The notes beneath the pieces were generated by a model. It was not told the origin of the DNA. It did no database searches and saw only the letters and a list, made by a program, of their open reading frames with translations. Below, in pieces: positions 16,396 to 24,715 of a stretch of DNA of 35,612 bases (positions within the stretch are counted from its first letter, which is position 1; every line of letters begins with the position of its first letter). Source of the DNA: Vibrio sp. D404a (GTDB lineage: Bacteria > Pseudomonadota > Gammaproteobacteria > Enterobacterales > Vibrionaceae); the NCBI RefSeq assembly GCF_030248535.1, contig NZ_JAHGAJ010000039.1, positions 1-35,612 of the forward strand. Reading direction: 5' to 3'. The translations under genes were made by a program, and so were the position numbers.

Positions 16396-18798
16396 ATGAA
16401 TGTTAGCCCTTCTTCAAATTCAGTCACCACCAAAGCCACTTCACTGTTGGATCCTAGTTCGTCTGCGGCTAAAACCGAGGAAGGCGGCGAGTCTAAGGGG
16501 TTCTTTGCCTCTTTGAAAGATGCACTGGGGCTAGGAGAAGAGGCAAAAGCCGAGACAAGCAAGACGAGCAAAAATACCGACTCAAGTGAGCAAGCCAAAG
16601 TTGCTTCGGACTCGAGTGAAGCTGGCGAAGCGAAAAAATCAGCTAAAACAGAGACTACCGACAAATCAGAAAATGCCGCCAAGAATGTAGATAGCGATGC
16701 ACAGCCTGCGAGTTCAAAAGAAGCTTCAAAGAGTGATGAGGCTTTATTAAAAGCTCAGCAGGGCGAGCAAGCTGCTGTTTCAAGTGAGAAACCAACTCAA
16801 GGTCGTCACAGCGAACAAACCGATGACGTCAGCGAGTCGAAGGCTGCAAAGGCTAATGGCGCTCAAGAGCTAACTAAGGCTGAGACGACACAGCAAGCTG
16901 GCGGGAGTAAATCTCAAGCTGCCAGTGAATCTGTGCCGGGGACGCAAACAGATCAAAGTAATAAATCGGTACATCAAACAGCGCCTGAACAGAGCACAGC
17001 CCAGAAGGCACAAGGTAGCGCAGTTGATTCAAATGCGGCCCAAGCGACCAAAGCAAGCGCGGCAATGAGTGAAGGCAATAAGTTACTTGGCCAGCTGGAT
17101 GAGGCAAATAAAACCTTACAAGCCTCGTCAAACGGCAAAGCTTTGCCTCAAACAGCCACGACTCCGATCGCGGGTTTTAACGCTCAGTCTTCTCAAGCGA
17201 TTAAATCTGAGCTGGCGCCTAAAGACGCAGTCGCAGCAAATCAGTTAAACCCTCAACCGATCAACACTCAATCGATCAATACTCAAGCTTTGACCGGTGC
17301 GCAGTCGGCACCCAATATGGCAATGATGGGGGCTGCAGGCGCTCAAGTTATTGCTGAAGATGGTGAGATGGCTCAAGGGAAAATCTCAGCAAACTCTCAA
17401 GCTAGCGCAGAGCAAGCGGCGCTAGAGCAAAAAGTGGCAGCATTGACCAATGGCGTTCCAGTTTCCCAATTGAATGAAGTTCAGTTGCAGCAGTTAATGC
17501 AACAAGGCGTTACACCACAGCAAATTGAGCAATTGGCTAACGTAGAGCAGAGTGCTATGAGCGCTCCTTCTCAGCCTTCACAAGCGTTGACGCAAGCTGA
17601 GTTGGAATTGGCTGCTGAAGTAGAAATGCATACTAAAGCCATTAATCAATTAAATACCCAAATTGAAGTAACTGAATTGGTTGTTAATGAGCTAGAAACT
17701 AAACAGTTAGGTGGTGAGGATCTTTCTGACGTCGAAAAGGCCACTTTAGCAAAAGCGTCGTCTGAGCTAGTCGTGCTTCAACAGCAGCGTACGCAGTTAG
17801 TTGATCAGGCGAGCCAGCTGTATAGTCAAGCCCCAGCAGTAATCAACTGGGACGCACCAGTAGACTCACCTGAACTAACAACCGATGGCGTTGAAGAGTG
17901 GGCGGCGACCGCTGCGGTTGCAGGAGCGGCTCATCAAGCAGTACAGCAGAGCGCTGTAGCAGATAAAACTCAGGCTGCGTTAGCTCAATCAAATCAAGCC
18001 CAAGCTGTTCAGATGCAACAGGCTCAGCAGTTAGCGGCACATCAAGCTTCGAATGCAGCGGCGCAAGCACAAGCAGCAACGCCGATGACATCTTCAGATC
18101 TTGACCTTGCTGCGGCGCAGAACGTCGCGGCTAACTCAATGAGTGCAGAGATGTTGGCTGCCAAGGCTGGTTCTAAGGACGCTATCCTAAAAGCAGGGGC
18201 GGGAGCAGCAGCCTTGGCGGGTTTAGGACGAACTACGGGTAAGGATGATGCGAAAGAGAGCAGCTTTGCTCAACAAATCGCGTCAGCGGCCGGAGCTCAA
18301 GGGGCGGCACCTGTTGGTTCTGCACAAACCAGAGCAGAAATCCAAGCGGCTCAACAAGCCCCGCTTCAGCTAACGAAAGAGTTAGCCAATGAACAGGTGG
18401 CGGAAAAGGTTCAGATGATGATGTCCAAGAACTTAAAGAACTTGGATATTCGACTCGACCCACCAGAGCTGGGTCAAATGAAGATCCGTATGACGATGAA
18501 CAATGACGTGGCGAACGTTCACTTCACGGTGACTAACCAACAAGCACGTGATGTGATTGAACAGACGTTACCACGCTTGAGAGAAATGCTCGCTCAACAA
18601 GGAATGCAGCTCGCTGATTCGTCGGTACAACAACAAAGTTCTGGGCAAGGCCAAGATCGCTACAACAGCGGTGAAGGCGGTGGACAATCGGGTTCAGGCA
18701 GTGCAAATGATGGTCAAGGTGACGAAAACCTTGATAGCAGCAGCAATCTTGAATTGAATGTCGCGTCAAAGCGTGATGGAATTAGTTATTACGCCTAA
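16396..18798 (+). CDS. fliK: FliK, hook-length control protein, long form
   Basis: FliK is the exported ruler that measures hook length and switches FlhB from hook to filament substrates. The C-terminal domain is clear (about 665-745): LDIRLDPPELGQMKIRMTM, then FTVTNQQARDVIEQTLPRLREMLAQQGMQL. The remaining ~650 residues are a low-complexity Gln/Ala/Ser/Lys-rich stretch, with one predicted coiled-coil part (about 410-475). At 800 residues it is about twice enteric FliK (about 400). The ATG at 16396 has only a weak ribosome site. It is the first gene of the fliK-flhB unit. Confidence 0.93.
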   Translation: MNVSPSSNSVTTKATSLLDPSSSAAKTEEGGESKGFFASLKDALGLGEEAKAETSKTSKNTDSSEQAKVASDSSEAGEAKKSAKTETTDKSENAAKNVDSDAQPASSKEASKSDEALLKAQQGEQAAVSSEKPTQGRHSEQTDDVSESKAAKANGAQELTKAETTQQAGGSKSQAASESVPGTQTDQSNKSVHQTAPEQSTAQKAQGSAVDSNAAQATKASAAMSEGNKLLGQLDEANKTLQASSNGKALPQTATTPIAGFNAQSSQAIKSELAPKDAVAANQLNPQPINTQSINTQALTGAQSAPNMAMMGAAGAQVIAEDGEMAQGKISANSQASAEQAALEQKVAALTNGVPVSQLNEVQLQQLMQQGVTPQQIEQLANVEQSAMSAPSQPSQALTQAELELAAEVEMHTKAINQLNTQIEVTELVVNELETKQLGGEDLSDVEKATLAKASSELVVLQQQRTQLVDQASQLYSQAPAVINWDAPVDSPELTTDGVEEWAATAAVAGAAHQAVQQSAVADKTQAALAQSNQAQAVQMQQAQQLAAHQASNAAAQAQAATPMTSSDLDLAAAQNVAANSMSAEMLAAKAGSKDAILKAGAGAAALAGLGRTTGKDDAKESSFAQQIASAAGAQGAAPVGSAQTRAEIQAAQQAPLQLTKELANEQVAEKVQMMMSKNLKNLDIRLDPPELGQMKIRMTMNNDVANVHFTVTNQQARDVIEQTLPRLREMLAQQGMQLADSSVQQQSSGQGQDRYNSGEGGGQSGSGSANDGQGDENLDSSSNLELNVASKRDGISYYA

Positions 18799-18852
18799 TA
18801 TTAGGTGCACATCAGAGAGTTAGATGGTTTTAACCAATAATTAGAGATAAGC

Positions 18853-19341
18853 ATGGCAGAAGAACAAGAAGCACCAAAAGGCAAAAGTAAGTTACTGATC
18901 ATTATTATTGCCGTTGTCGTGTTGCTACTGGGTGGTGGTGGCGCAGCATTTTTCCTAATGGGCTCTGATGACAGCTCAGCAGAATCCGAAGCTCAAACGC
19001 AGGCTCCAGTGACCGCTGCCGAGCCCGTTGCTTATGTGAATATTCCTCAGCCGTTCCTATTCAATGTCTCTGGAGACAAAAAGGATCGTCTGGTGCAGAT
19101 TAAAGCCCAATTGATGGTGCGTGGCAGTAAAAATGAAGAGCTCGCTCGTTACCATTCTCCGTTAGTAGAAAGCACATTGCTGGCGACGTTTGCGTCTGCG
19201 ACCGTTGACCAATTGCGTTCACCGACAGGGCGTATAGAGCTCAGAGATAAAGCGACAGAAGACATCAAGGCGAGCCTAACGCAAGCCGTTGGACAGCCTG
19301 TTATTGAAAAAGTGTTATTCACTGACTTTGTGATTCAGTAG
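18853..19341 (+). CDS. fliL: FliL, basal-body-associated membrane protein
   Basis: FliL is a single-pass inner-membrane protein that surrounds and supports stator units. The 162-residue product has a short cytoplasmic tail, one membrane segment (about 13-36, LLIIIIAVVVLLLGGGGAAFF) and a periplasmic stomatin-like domain (VNIPQPFLFNVSGDKKDR; RYHSPLVESTLLATFASATV; VLFTDFVIQ at the end). The ATG at 18853 follows AGAGATAAGC. fliM starts 7 bases after the stop. Confidence 0.96.
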   Translation: MAEEQEAPKGKSKLLIIIIAVVVLLLGGGGAAFFLMGSDDSSAESEAQTQAPVTAAEPVAYVNIPQPFLFNVSGDKKDRLVQIKAQLMVRGSKNEELARYHSPLVESTLLATFASATVDQLRSPTGRIELRDKATEDIKASLTQAVGQPVIEKVLFTDFVIQ

Positions 19342-19348
19342 GTAATCT

Positions 19349-20392
19349 GTGACCGATTTATTAAGCCAAGACGAAATTGATGCGCTGTTACACGGCGTAG
19401 ATGATGTTGAAGAGGTAGAAGACGTCTTAGAGACGGAGACGGATAATGCCGTCAATTTTGACTTCTCCTCACAAGATCGAATCGTCCGTGGTCGAATGCC
19501 GACCCTTGAACTTATTAACGAGCGTTTTGCGCGTCATATGCGCATTAGCTTGTTCAATATGTTGAGAAAAACGGCAGAAGTCTCGATTAACGGCGTACAA
19601 ATGATGAAATTTGGTGAATACCAAAACACCTTGTACGTGCCGACGAGTCTGAACATGGTGCGCTTTAGACCACTCAAAGGTACTGCGCTGATCACCATGG
19701 AAGCTCGTTTGGTGTTTATTCTGGTAGAAAACTTCTTTGGTGGTGATGGACGCTTCCACGCCAAAATTGAAGGTCGTGAATTTACCCCGACTGAGCGTCG
19801 TATTATCCAGCTGCTTCTTAAGATCGTATTTGAAGACTACAAAGAAGCATGGTCACCTGTGATGGGGGTCGAGTTTGAGTACCTAGACTCTGAAGTAAAC
19901 CCGAGTATGGCGAACATCGTCAGCCCAACCGAGGTGATCGTAGTCAGCTCTTTCCACATCGAAGTGGATGGCGGTGGCGGTGACTTCCACGTGGTAATGC
20001 CATATTCCATGGTAGAGCCGATCCGTGAATTGCTCGATGCCGGTGTTCAATCGGATAAGATGGAAACGGACGTTCGTTGGAGCACTGCTCTGCGCGATGA
20101 AATTATGGATGTACCGGTAAACTTCCGCGTAAACCTGCTTGAGCAAGATATCTCTCTGCGTGATTTGATGGAGTTGCGTCCTGGTGATGTCATTCCAATG
20201 GACATGCCAGAGCATGCGACCATGTTTGTTGAAGAGCTACCAACATATCGTGTGAAGATGGGTCGCTCTGGTGAAAAGCTTGCGGTTCAGATTTCAGAGA
20301 AAATTGAACGACCACATGTGGTTAAAACAGATCTAGCATTCCTAGGTAAAGACTTGATGTCTGAGCTTGAGAATGATGAAGACAACGAATAA
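19349..20392 (+). CDS. fliM: FliM, motor switch protein and CheY receptor
   Basis: FliM is the middle C-ring protein and binds CheY~P. The 347-residue product starts at GTG 19349 with TAGGTAAT upstream. Residues 4-16 (LLSQDEIDALLHG) are the canonical CheY-binding peptide. The middle CheC-like domain contains the GGXG-type loop (NFFGGDGRFH), and the C-terminal SpoA domain (VPVNFRVNLLEQDISLRDLMEL) interlocks with FliN. The CheY-binding motif recurs in altered form at the end of CheZ and three times in the CheA linker (see findings). Confidence 0.97.
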   Translation: MTDLLSQDEIDALLHGVDDVEEVEDVLETETDNAVNFDFSSQDRIVRGRMPTLELINERFARHMRISLFNMLRKTAEVSINGVQMMKFGEYQNTLYVPTSLNMVRFRPLKGTALITMEARLVFILVENFFGGDGRFHAKIEGREFTPTERRIIQLLLKIVFEDYKEAWSPVMGVEFEYLDSEVNPSMANIVSPTEVIVVSSFHIEVDGGGGDFHVVMPYSMVEPIRELLDAGVQSDKMETDVRWSTALRDEIMDVPVNFRVNLLEQDISLRDLMELRPGDVIPMDMPEHATMFVEELPTYRVKMGRSGEKLAVQISEKIERPHVVKTDLAFLGKDLMSELENDEDNE

Positions 20393-20416
20393 TAAGTACG
20401 AAAATAGGATTTGGTA

Positions 20417-20827
20417 ATGGAACCTAGTGAAGATCAAAAGTTGGCAGACGAATGGGCTGCCGCACTTGGTGAAGATCCGTCAGCACCTTCGATTGATGTG
20501 GATGACGTTTTAGCCGCGCCACTGGATGAGCTGACTGATTCATCCTCTCCAATCTCAGAAGATGAGCGTCGTAAGCTCGACACCATCATGGATATCCCAG
20601 TGACTATCTCGATGGAAGTAGGGCGTTCGCAAATCAGTATTCGTAACCTACTGCAACTTAACCAAGGTTCGGTTGTAGAGCTGGATCGCATCGCTGGTGA
20701 GTCGCTAGATGTGATGGTTAACGGCACGCTGATCGCCCACGGTGAGGTGGTTGTGGTCAATGACAAGTTTGGTATTCGTTTGACCGACGTAATTAGCCAG
20801 ACAGAACGTATTAAGAAACTGCGTTAA
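20417..20827 (+). CDS. fliN: FliN, motor switch protein
   Basis: FliN forms the base of the C ring and helps dock the export ATPase. I choose ATG 20417 (MEPSEDQKLADEWAAALG), with AGGATTTGG upstream, over an in-frame TTG two codons earlier. The 136-residue protein has an acidic N tail and a C-terminal SpoA domain (IPVTISMEVGRSQISIRNLL; GIRLTDVISQTERIKKL). Its stop overlaps the fliO start by one base. Confidence 0.96.
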   Translation: MEPSEDQKLADEWAAALGEDPSAPSIDVDDVLAAPLDELTDSSSPISEDERRKLDTIMDIPVTISMEVGRSQISIRNLLQLNQGSVVELDRIAGESLDVMVNGTLIAHGEVVVVNDKFGIRLTDVISQTERIKKLR

Positions 20828-21222
20828 TGATGACGCGGACGCAAGGACTGGCGGCAACGGCCCTTTTCATGGCGCCTTGTTATGCACTAGCCGCCGCTCC
20901 CGACCTAGATTTAGCGACCACTTTTGGGTCGCTAATTTTGGTTATAGGCTTCATCTTATTTCTTGCTTGGTTATTAAAGCGCATGCAAGTGCCCGCGATG
21001 ACCAACCAACAGGGGCTGTCGATCATTCGTCAGATCCCGGTCGGCACCAAAGAGCGTATTGCTATCGTGCAAGCGGGTGAAGAGCAGTTCTTGGTGGGTA
21101 TTACCAGTCAATCGATTCAGCTGATCTCGAAGCTGGAAGAGCCTTTATCAAAAGAGATGTCAGAGAAAAGCCCCTTTTCTAACCAACTCTCTCAGCTAAT
21201 GAAGAAAGATGCGAATAAGTAA
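20827..21222 (+). CDS. fliO: FliO, export-gate assembly protein
   Basis: FliO helps assemble the FliP pore. The 131-residue product has a hydrophobic N terminus resembling a signal peptide (GLAATALFMAPCYALAAA), a membrane segment (about 34-53, LILVIGFILFLAWLLKRM) and a small cytoplasmic domain (GLSIIRQIPVGTKERIAIVQ; FLVGITSQSIQLIS), the usual FliO layout. ATG 20827 overlaps the fliN stop; ATG 20830 is an equal alternative. Its 3' end overlaps fliP by 14 bases. Confidence 0.92.
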   Translation: MMTRTQGLAATALFMAPCYALAAAPDLDLATTFGSLILVIGFILFLAWLLKRMQVPAMTNQQGLSIIRQIPVGTKERIAIVQAGEEQFLVGITSQSIQLISKLEEPLSKEMSEKSPFSNQLSQLMKKDANK

Positions 21223-22126
21223 CGGATTCACTCGCTCTACGAGTCATCATTTAATCTCAGCTCTGAACTCAGTGTGGGTACCGCTCATGTTGATGATGTC
21301 TCTGTTGCTGAGTCAATCTGTCATGGCGCAGGCCGAAGATGGCGCGATCCCGGCTAACACGGCAGGGGCTGAATCTGTCACTGTCAGCACCATGCAACAG
21401 GATCAGGCGTCTGCTCAAACCATTACCACAGGTAGCCTCACTGGCAGCGGTGGAGGTATTCCTGCCTTTACCATGACTACCAATGATGAAGGTGGCGAAG
21501 ACTACTCAATTAACCTTCAGATTCTGGCGCTAATGACCATGCTTGGCTTCTTGCCTGCCATGGTTATCTTGATGACGTCATTTACCCGTATTGTGGTGGT
21601 GATGTCGATTCTGCGTCAGGCGATGGGTCTACAACAAACGCCATCCAACCAAGTGATCATTGGTATCGCTATCTTTTTGACCTTCTTCATCATGTCACCC
21701 GTGATCAATCAGGTGAATGAGCAAGCCGTTCAACCCTATCTGAACGAGCAAATCAGTGCGCGTCAGGCATTTGATGTGGCGCAAGAGCCGATCAAAGCCT
21801 TCATGCTGAAACAGACACGCATTAAGGATCTAGAAACCTTTGTGCAGATCTCGGGCGCTGAAGTGCAAAACCCAGAAGATGTATCAATGGCGGTACTGAT
21901 TCCTGCGTTCATTACTTCTGAGCTTAAAACCGCATTCCAGATTGGTTTTATGTTGTTCTTACCGTTTTTAATCATCGACCTTGTGGTTGCCTCGGTATTG
22001 ATGGCAATGGGTATGATGATGCTTTCTCCGATGATTGTATCGCTGCCATTTAAGCTGATGCTGTTCGTGTTAGTTGATGGTTGGAACTTGATACTCTCCA
22101 CCCTCGCCGGCAGTTTTGCCTTGTAG
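21209..22126 (+). CDS. fliP: FliP, export-gate channel protein
   Basis: FliP5-FliQ4-FliR1 forms the export pore. The 305-residue product has an N-terminal signal sequence (about 20-45, VPLMLMMSLLLSQSVMAQA), a ~60-residue polar periplasmic stretch, and four membrane segments, with the family signatures LGFLPAMVILMTSFTRIVVV, RQAMGLQQTPSNQVIIG and GFMLFLPFLIIDLVVASVLM. The start at ATG 21209, inside fliO, gives a full signal peptide. It is slightly longer than enteric FliP (245) because of the polar N-terminal region. Confidence 0.96.
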   Translation: MRISNGFTRSTSHHLISALNSVWVPLMLMMSLLLSQSVMAQAEDGAIPANTAGAESVTVSTMQQDQASAQTITTGSLTGSGGGIPAFTMTTNDEGGEDYSINLQILALMTMLGFLPAMVILMTSFTRIVVVMSILRQAMGLQQTPSNQVIIGIAIFLTFFIMSPVINQVNEQAVQPYLNEQISARQAFDVAQEPIKAFMLKQTRIKDLETFVQISGAEVQNPEDVSMAVLIPAFITSELKTAFQIGFMLFLPFLIIDLVVASVLMAMGMMMLSPMIVSLPFKLMLFVLVDGWNLILSTLAGSFAL

Positions 22127-22137
22127 CTGGGGGAAGC

Positions 22138-22407
22138 ATGAATCCAGAGATATTTGTTGAGTTATTTAGGGACGCACTATGGATGGTACTCATCATGGTG
22201 TGTGCCATTATTATTCCCAGCCTGCTGATTGGTTTGGTGGTGGCTGTTTTCCAAGCAGCGACCTCGATTAACGAACAGACCCTAAGTTTCTTACCTCGTT
22301 TGATCGTGACGCTTCTTGCTTTGATGCTGTTTGCGCACTGGATGACGCAGATGATGATGGAGTTCTTTTTCGAGCTCATTGAACGTCTGCCACAAGTTTT
22401 GTATTAA
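22138..22407 (+). CDS. fliQ: FliQ, export-gate protein
   Basis: FliQ is a two-helix membrane protein that packs around the FliP/FliR pore. ATG 22138 follows GGGGGAAGC and gives 89 residues, the family length: MNPEIFVELFRDALWMVLIM, then a hairpin loop (FQAATSINEQTLSFLPR) and a second membrane helix. It lies 11 bases after fliP and 5 bases before fliR. Confidence 0.96.
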   Translation: MNPEIFVELFRDALWMVLIMVCAIIIPSLLIGLVVAVFQAATSINEQTLSFLPRLIVTLLALMLFAHWMTQMMMEFFFELIERLPQVLY

Positions 22408-22412
22408 CGCCT

Positions 22413-23195
22413 ATGGAATACCCGGCGTCCGTTGTCCTCGATTGGTTAGCAAACTACTTTTGGCCTTACACTCGCATCTCGTCCATGCTGATGGTGATGA
22501 CAGTGACTGGGGCGCGCTTTGTTTCACCTCGAATTCGCCTCTATCTTGGCCTTGCGATTACTTTTGCAGTGATGCCAGCCATTCCTGCTGTCCCACAAGA
22601 TATTGAACTGCTCTCGTTTAAGGGCTTTTTGACTCTGTTTGAGCAGGTGTTAATTGGTATTGCGATGGGGATTGTGACCCAGTTTATGATTCAGACATTC
22701 GTAATGCTGGGCCAGATTCTCGGTATGCAATCGAGCTTGGGCTTCGCCTCGATGGTTGACCCGGCCAATGGACAAAACACTCCAGTTCTTGGTCAGCTGT
22801 TTATGTTCCTCGCGACCATGTTTTTCTTGGTCACCGACGGCCATCTGAAGATGCTACAGCTGGTGGTGTTTAGCTTTAAAACTCTACCTATTGGGAGTGG
22901 TTCACTGACTGCTGTTGATTTTAGAGAGTTAGCTCTGTGGCTTGGAATTATGTTCAAAACTGCGTTGGCGATGTCACTCTCTGGCATTATTGCGCTACTG
23001 ACGATTAACCTGTCGTTTGGTGTAATGACGCGTGCTGCACCTCAGCTGAACATCTTCTCACTGGGTTTCGCGTTTGCGTTGCTAGTGGGTTTACTATTAT
23101 GTTGGTATATCTTGGGCGGCCTTTACGGTCACTATGAACTGTTCTGGATGCAGGGTGAGCAGCAAATCTGTCGTCTGATCCGGTTGGATTGTTAG
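22413..23195 (+). CDS. fliR: FliR, export-gate protein
   Basis: FliR closes the FliP-FliQ helical pore. The 260-residue product is very hydrophobic, with about six membrane segments and the family signatures SSLGFASMVDPANGQNTPVL and LSFGVMTRAAPQLNIFSLGF. ATG 22413 is 5 bases after fliQ and probably coupled to it. After its stop, the junction with flhB is widened by a 162-base palindromic element. Confidence 0.96.
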   Translation: MEYPASVVLDWLANYFWPYTRISSMLMVMTVTGARFVSPRIRLYLGLAITFAVMPAIPAVPQDIELLSFKGFLTLFEQVLIGIAMGIVTQFMIQTFVMLGQILGMQSSLGFASMVDPANGQNTPVLGQLFMFLATMFFLVTDGHLKMLQLVVFSFKTLPIGSGSLTAVDFRELALWLGIMFKTALAMSLSGIIALLTINLSFGVMTRAAPQLNIFSLGFAFALLVGLLLCWYILGGLYGHYELFWMQGEQQICRLIRLDC

Positions 23196-23212
23196 GTCAA
23201 TAGACCCTAGTA

Positions 23213-23374
23213 ATACCAATCACAGTAAGTAAGTGATCAAAAATAGCGCAGGAAAAAGGCTTGAGAACAAGGCAGAATTTTTCGATAAGTAGTTATCCTA
23301 CAATCAAAAATTTTAACGCAGTTATCGAGCGTTTTAACAAGCTAGGGTGAGCAATTATTTACTACGATTGGTAT
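23213..23374. mobile_element. MITE-like non-coding element between fliR and flhB
   Basis: A 162-base element is bounded by perfect 9-bp inverted ends, ATACCAATC (23213-23221) and GATTGGTAT (23366-23374). The inverted similarity extends over 23 bases with a few mismatches (23213-23235 against 23352-23374). The flanking TA dinucleotides would fit a target-site duplication, but this cannot be proved here. It has no coding capacity. The ends and the interior (including AGCGCAGGAAAAAGGCTTG) resemble a dispersed repeat I recall from Vibrio genomes. Confidence 0.75.
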
Positions 23375-23392
23375 AAATAGCAGGAGACTGAG

Positions 23393-24523
23393 TTGGCAGA
23401 GTCAGACGGTCAAGAACGCACAGAAGACGCCACGCCCAGACGCTTGCAACAGGCCAAAGAGAAAGGGCAGGTTGCAAGGTCAAAAGAGCTCGCGTCAGCG
23501 TCAGTATTAATTATCGGAGCGGTCGCTTTAATGTGGTTTGGTGAGTCTATGGCCAAAGCACTGTTTGAGGCGATGCAGCGCCTTTTTTCACTCAGTCGTG
23601 AAGAGATTTTCGATACCACCAAGTTGCTAGAGATAGCCGGTGGGGCGTTAGTGAACCTGTTATTCCCACTTCTATTAATTCTGGTGACACTGTTTGTTGC
23701 TGCGGTGATTGGTGCCGCGGGCGTCGGTGGTATTAACTTTTCGATGCAGGCCGCGATGCCTAAGGCGTCTAAGTTAAACCCGCTTAGTGGTATCAAGCGT
23801 ATGTTTGGTATGCAGAGTTGGGTAGAGCTGATTAAGTCGATTCTTAAAGTCGCTCTGGTGTCTGGTATGGCTATCTATCTGATTCAAGCCTCTCAGGGGG
23901 ACTTGATGCAGCTGAGTATGGATGTCTACCCACAAAACATCTTTCACGCGCTCGATATTCTGCTTAATTTCATCTTATTGATCAGCTGCTCTTTGCTAAT
24001 CGTGGTGGCGATCGATATTCCATTTCAAATTTGGCAACACGCTGATCAGCTGAAAATGACCAAGCAAGAGGTCAAAGACGAGTTTAAAGACACCGAAGGT
24101 AAGCCTGAAGTGAAAGGGCGTATTCGAATGCTTCAACGTGAAGCCGCTCAGCGTCGAATGATGGCCGATGTGCCGCAAGCGGACGTTATCGTCACCAACC
24201 CAGAGCACTTCTCGGTCGCGCTGCGTTATAAACAAGACCAAGACAAAGCCCCAGTTGTGGTCGCGAAAGGTGTTGATCATATGGCGATGAAGATACGTGA
24301 AGTGGCGCGAGAGCATGATATCTATATCGTACCAGCGCCACCATTAGCACGTGCCTTGTACCATACAACAGAGCTTGAACAACAAATTCCTGACGGCTTG
24401 TTTACCGCAGTGGCGCAAGTGCTTGCGTATGTATTCCAGCTTAAGCAGTACCGTAAGCGTGGCGGTGAGCGCCCGAAACTGCAGCAATCTAATATGCCGA
24501 TCCCACCTGAGTTACGTCATTAG
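23393..24523 (+). CDS. flhB: FlhB, export-gate switch protein
   Basis: FlhB is the substrate-specificity switch of the flagellar export gate. The start is TTG 23393 with CAGGAG six bases upstream, giving MAESDGQERTEDATPRRLQQ as in other FlhBs. The 376-residue product has four membrane segments (about 30-210) and a cytoplasmic domain. The autocleavage site, normally NPTH, reads NPEH at 269-272, in TNPEHFSVALRY. Asn269 and Pro270, between which the backbone breaks, are kept. It is the last gene of the fliK-flhB unit and is separated from fliR by the MITE-like element. Confidence 0.96.
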   Translation: MAESDGQERTEDATPRRLQQAKEKGQVARSKELASASVLIIGAVALMWFGESMAKALFEAMQRLFSLSREEIFDTTKLLEIAGGALVNLLFPLLLILVTLFVAAVIGAAGVGGINFSMQAAMPKASKLNPLSGIKRMFGMQSWVELIKSILKVALVSGMAIYLIQASQGDLMQLSMDVYPQNIFHALDILLNFILLISCSLLIVVAIDIPFQIWQHADQLKMTKQEVKDEFKDTEGKPEVKGRIRMLQREAAQRRMMADVPQADVIVTNPEHFSVALRYKQDQDKAPVVVAKGVDHMAMKIREVAREHDIYIVPAPPLARALYHTTELEQQIPDGLFTAVAQVLAYVFQLKQYRKRGGERPKLQQSNMPIPPELRH

Positions 24524-24620
24524 ATCAAATACTTGAGCTGAGTCGAGTGAACGCGGATAATGGCCGTTTACAAAATCGATGTCGTTTTGATGCAGTGTCG
24601 ATAAATTGACGACTCTACAT

Positions 24621-24636
24621 TGGTATGGTGTTTGCT
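24621..24636 (+). promoter_or_regulatory. Sigma-54 promoter of the flhA operon
   Basis: TGGTATGGTGTTTGCT has GG (24622-24623), exactly 10 bases, then GC (24634-24635), with TTGCT at -12. The -24 box is TGGTAT rather than TGGCAC. Transcription would start near 24646, about 70 bases before flhA. The flhA-fliA-che unit is sigma-54/FlrC dependent in V. cholerae. Confidence 0.78.
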
Positions 24637-24715
24637 ATATCAATGCTTGATTTGATAACCCTGATGTCGCTGCAGCTGAGTAGTGGCATCAAAGATAGCG
24701 ATGCAGTCCTGATTT

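Noticed and set aside
22379..22606. 75-codon frame spanning fliQ/fliR
   Set aside because: It is a shadow of the well-supported fliQ and fliR genes in another frame.
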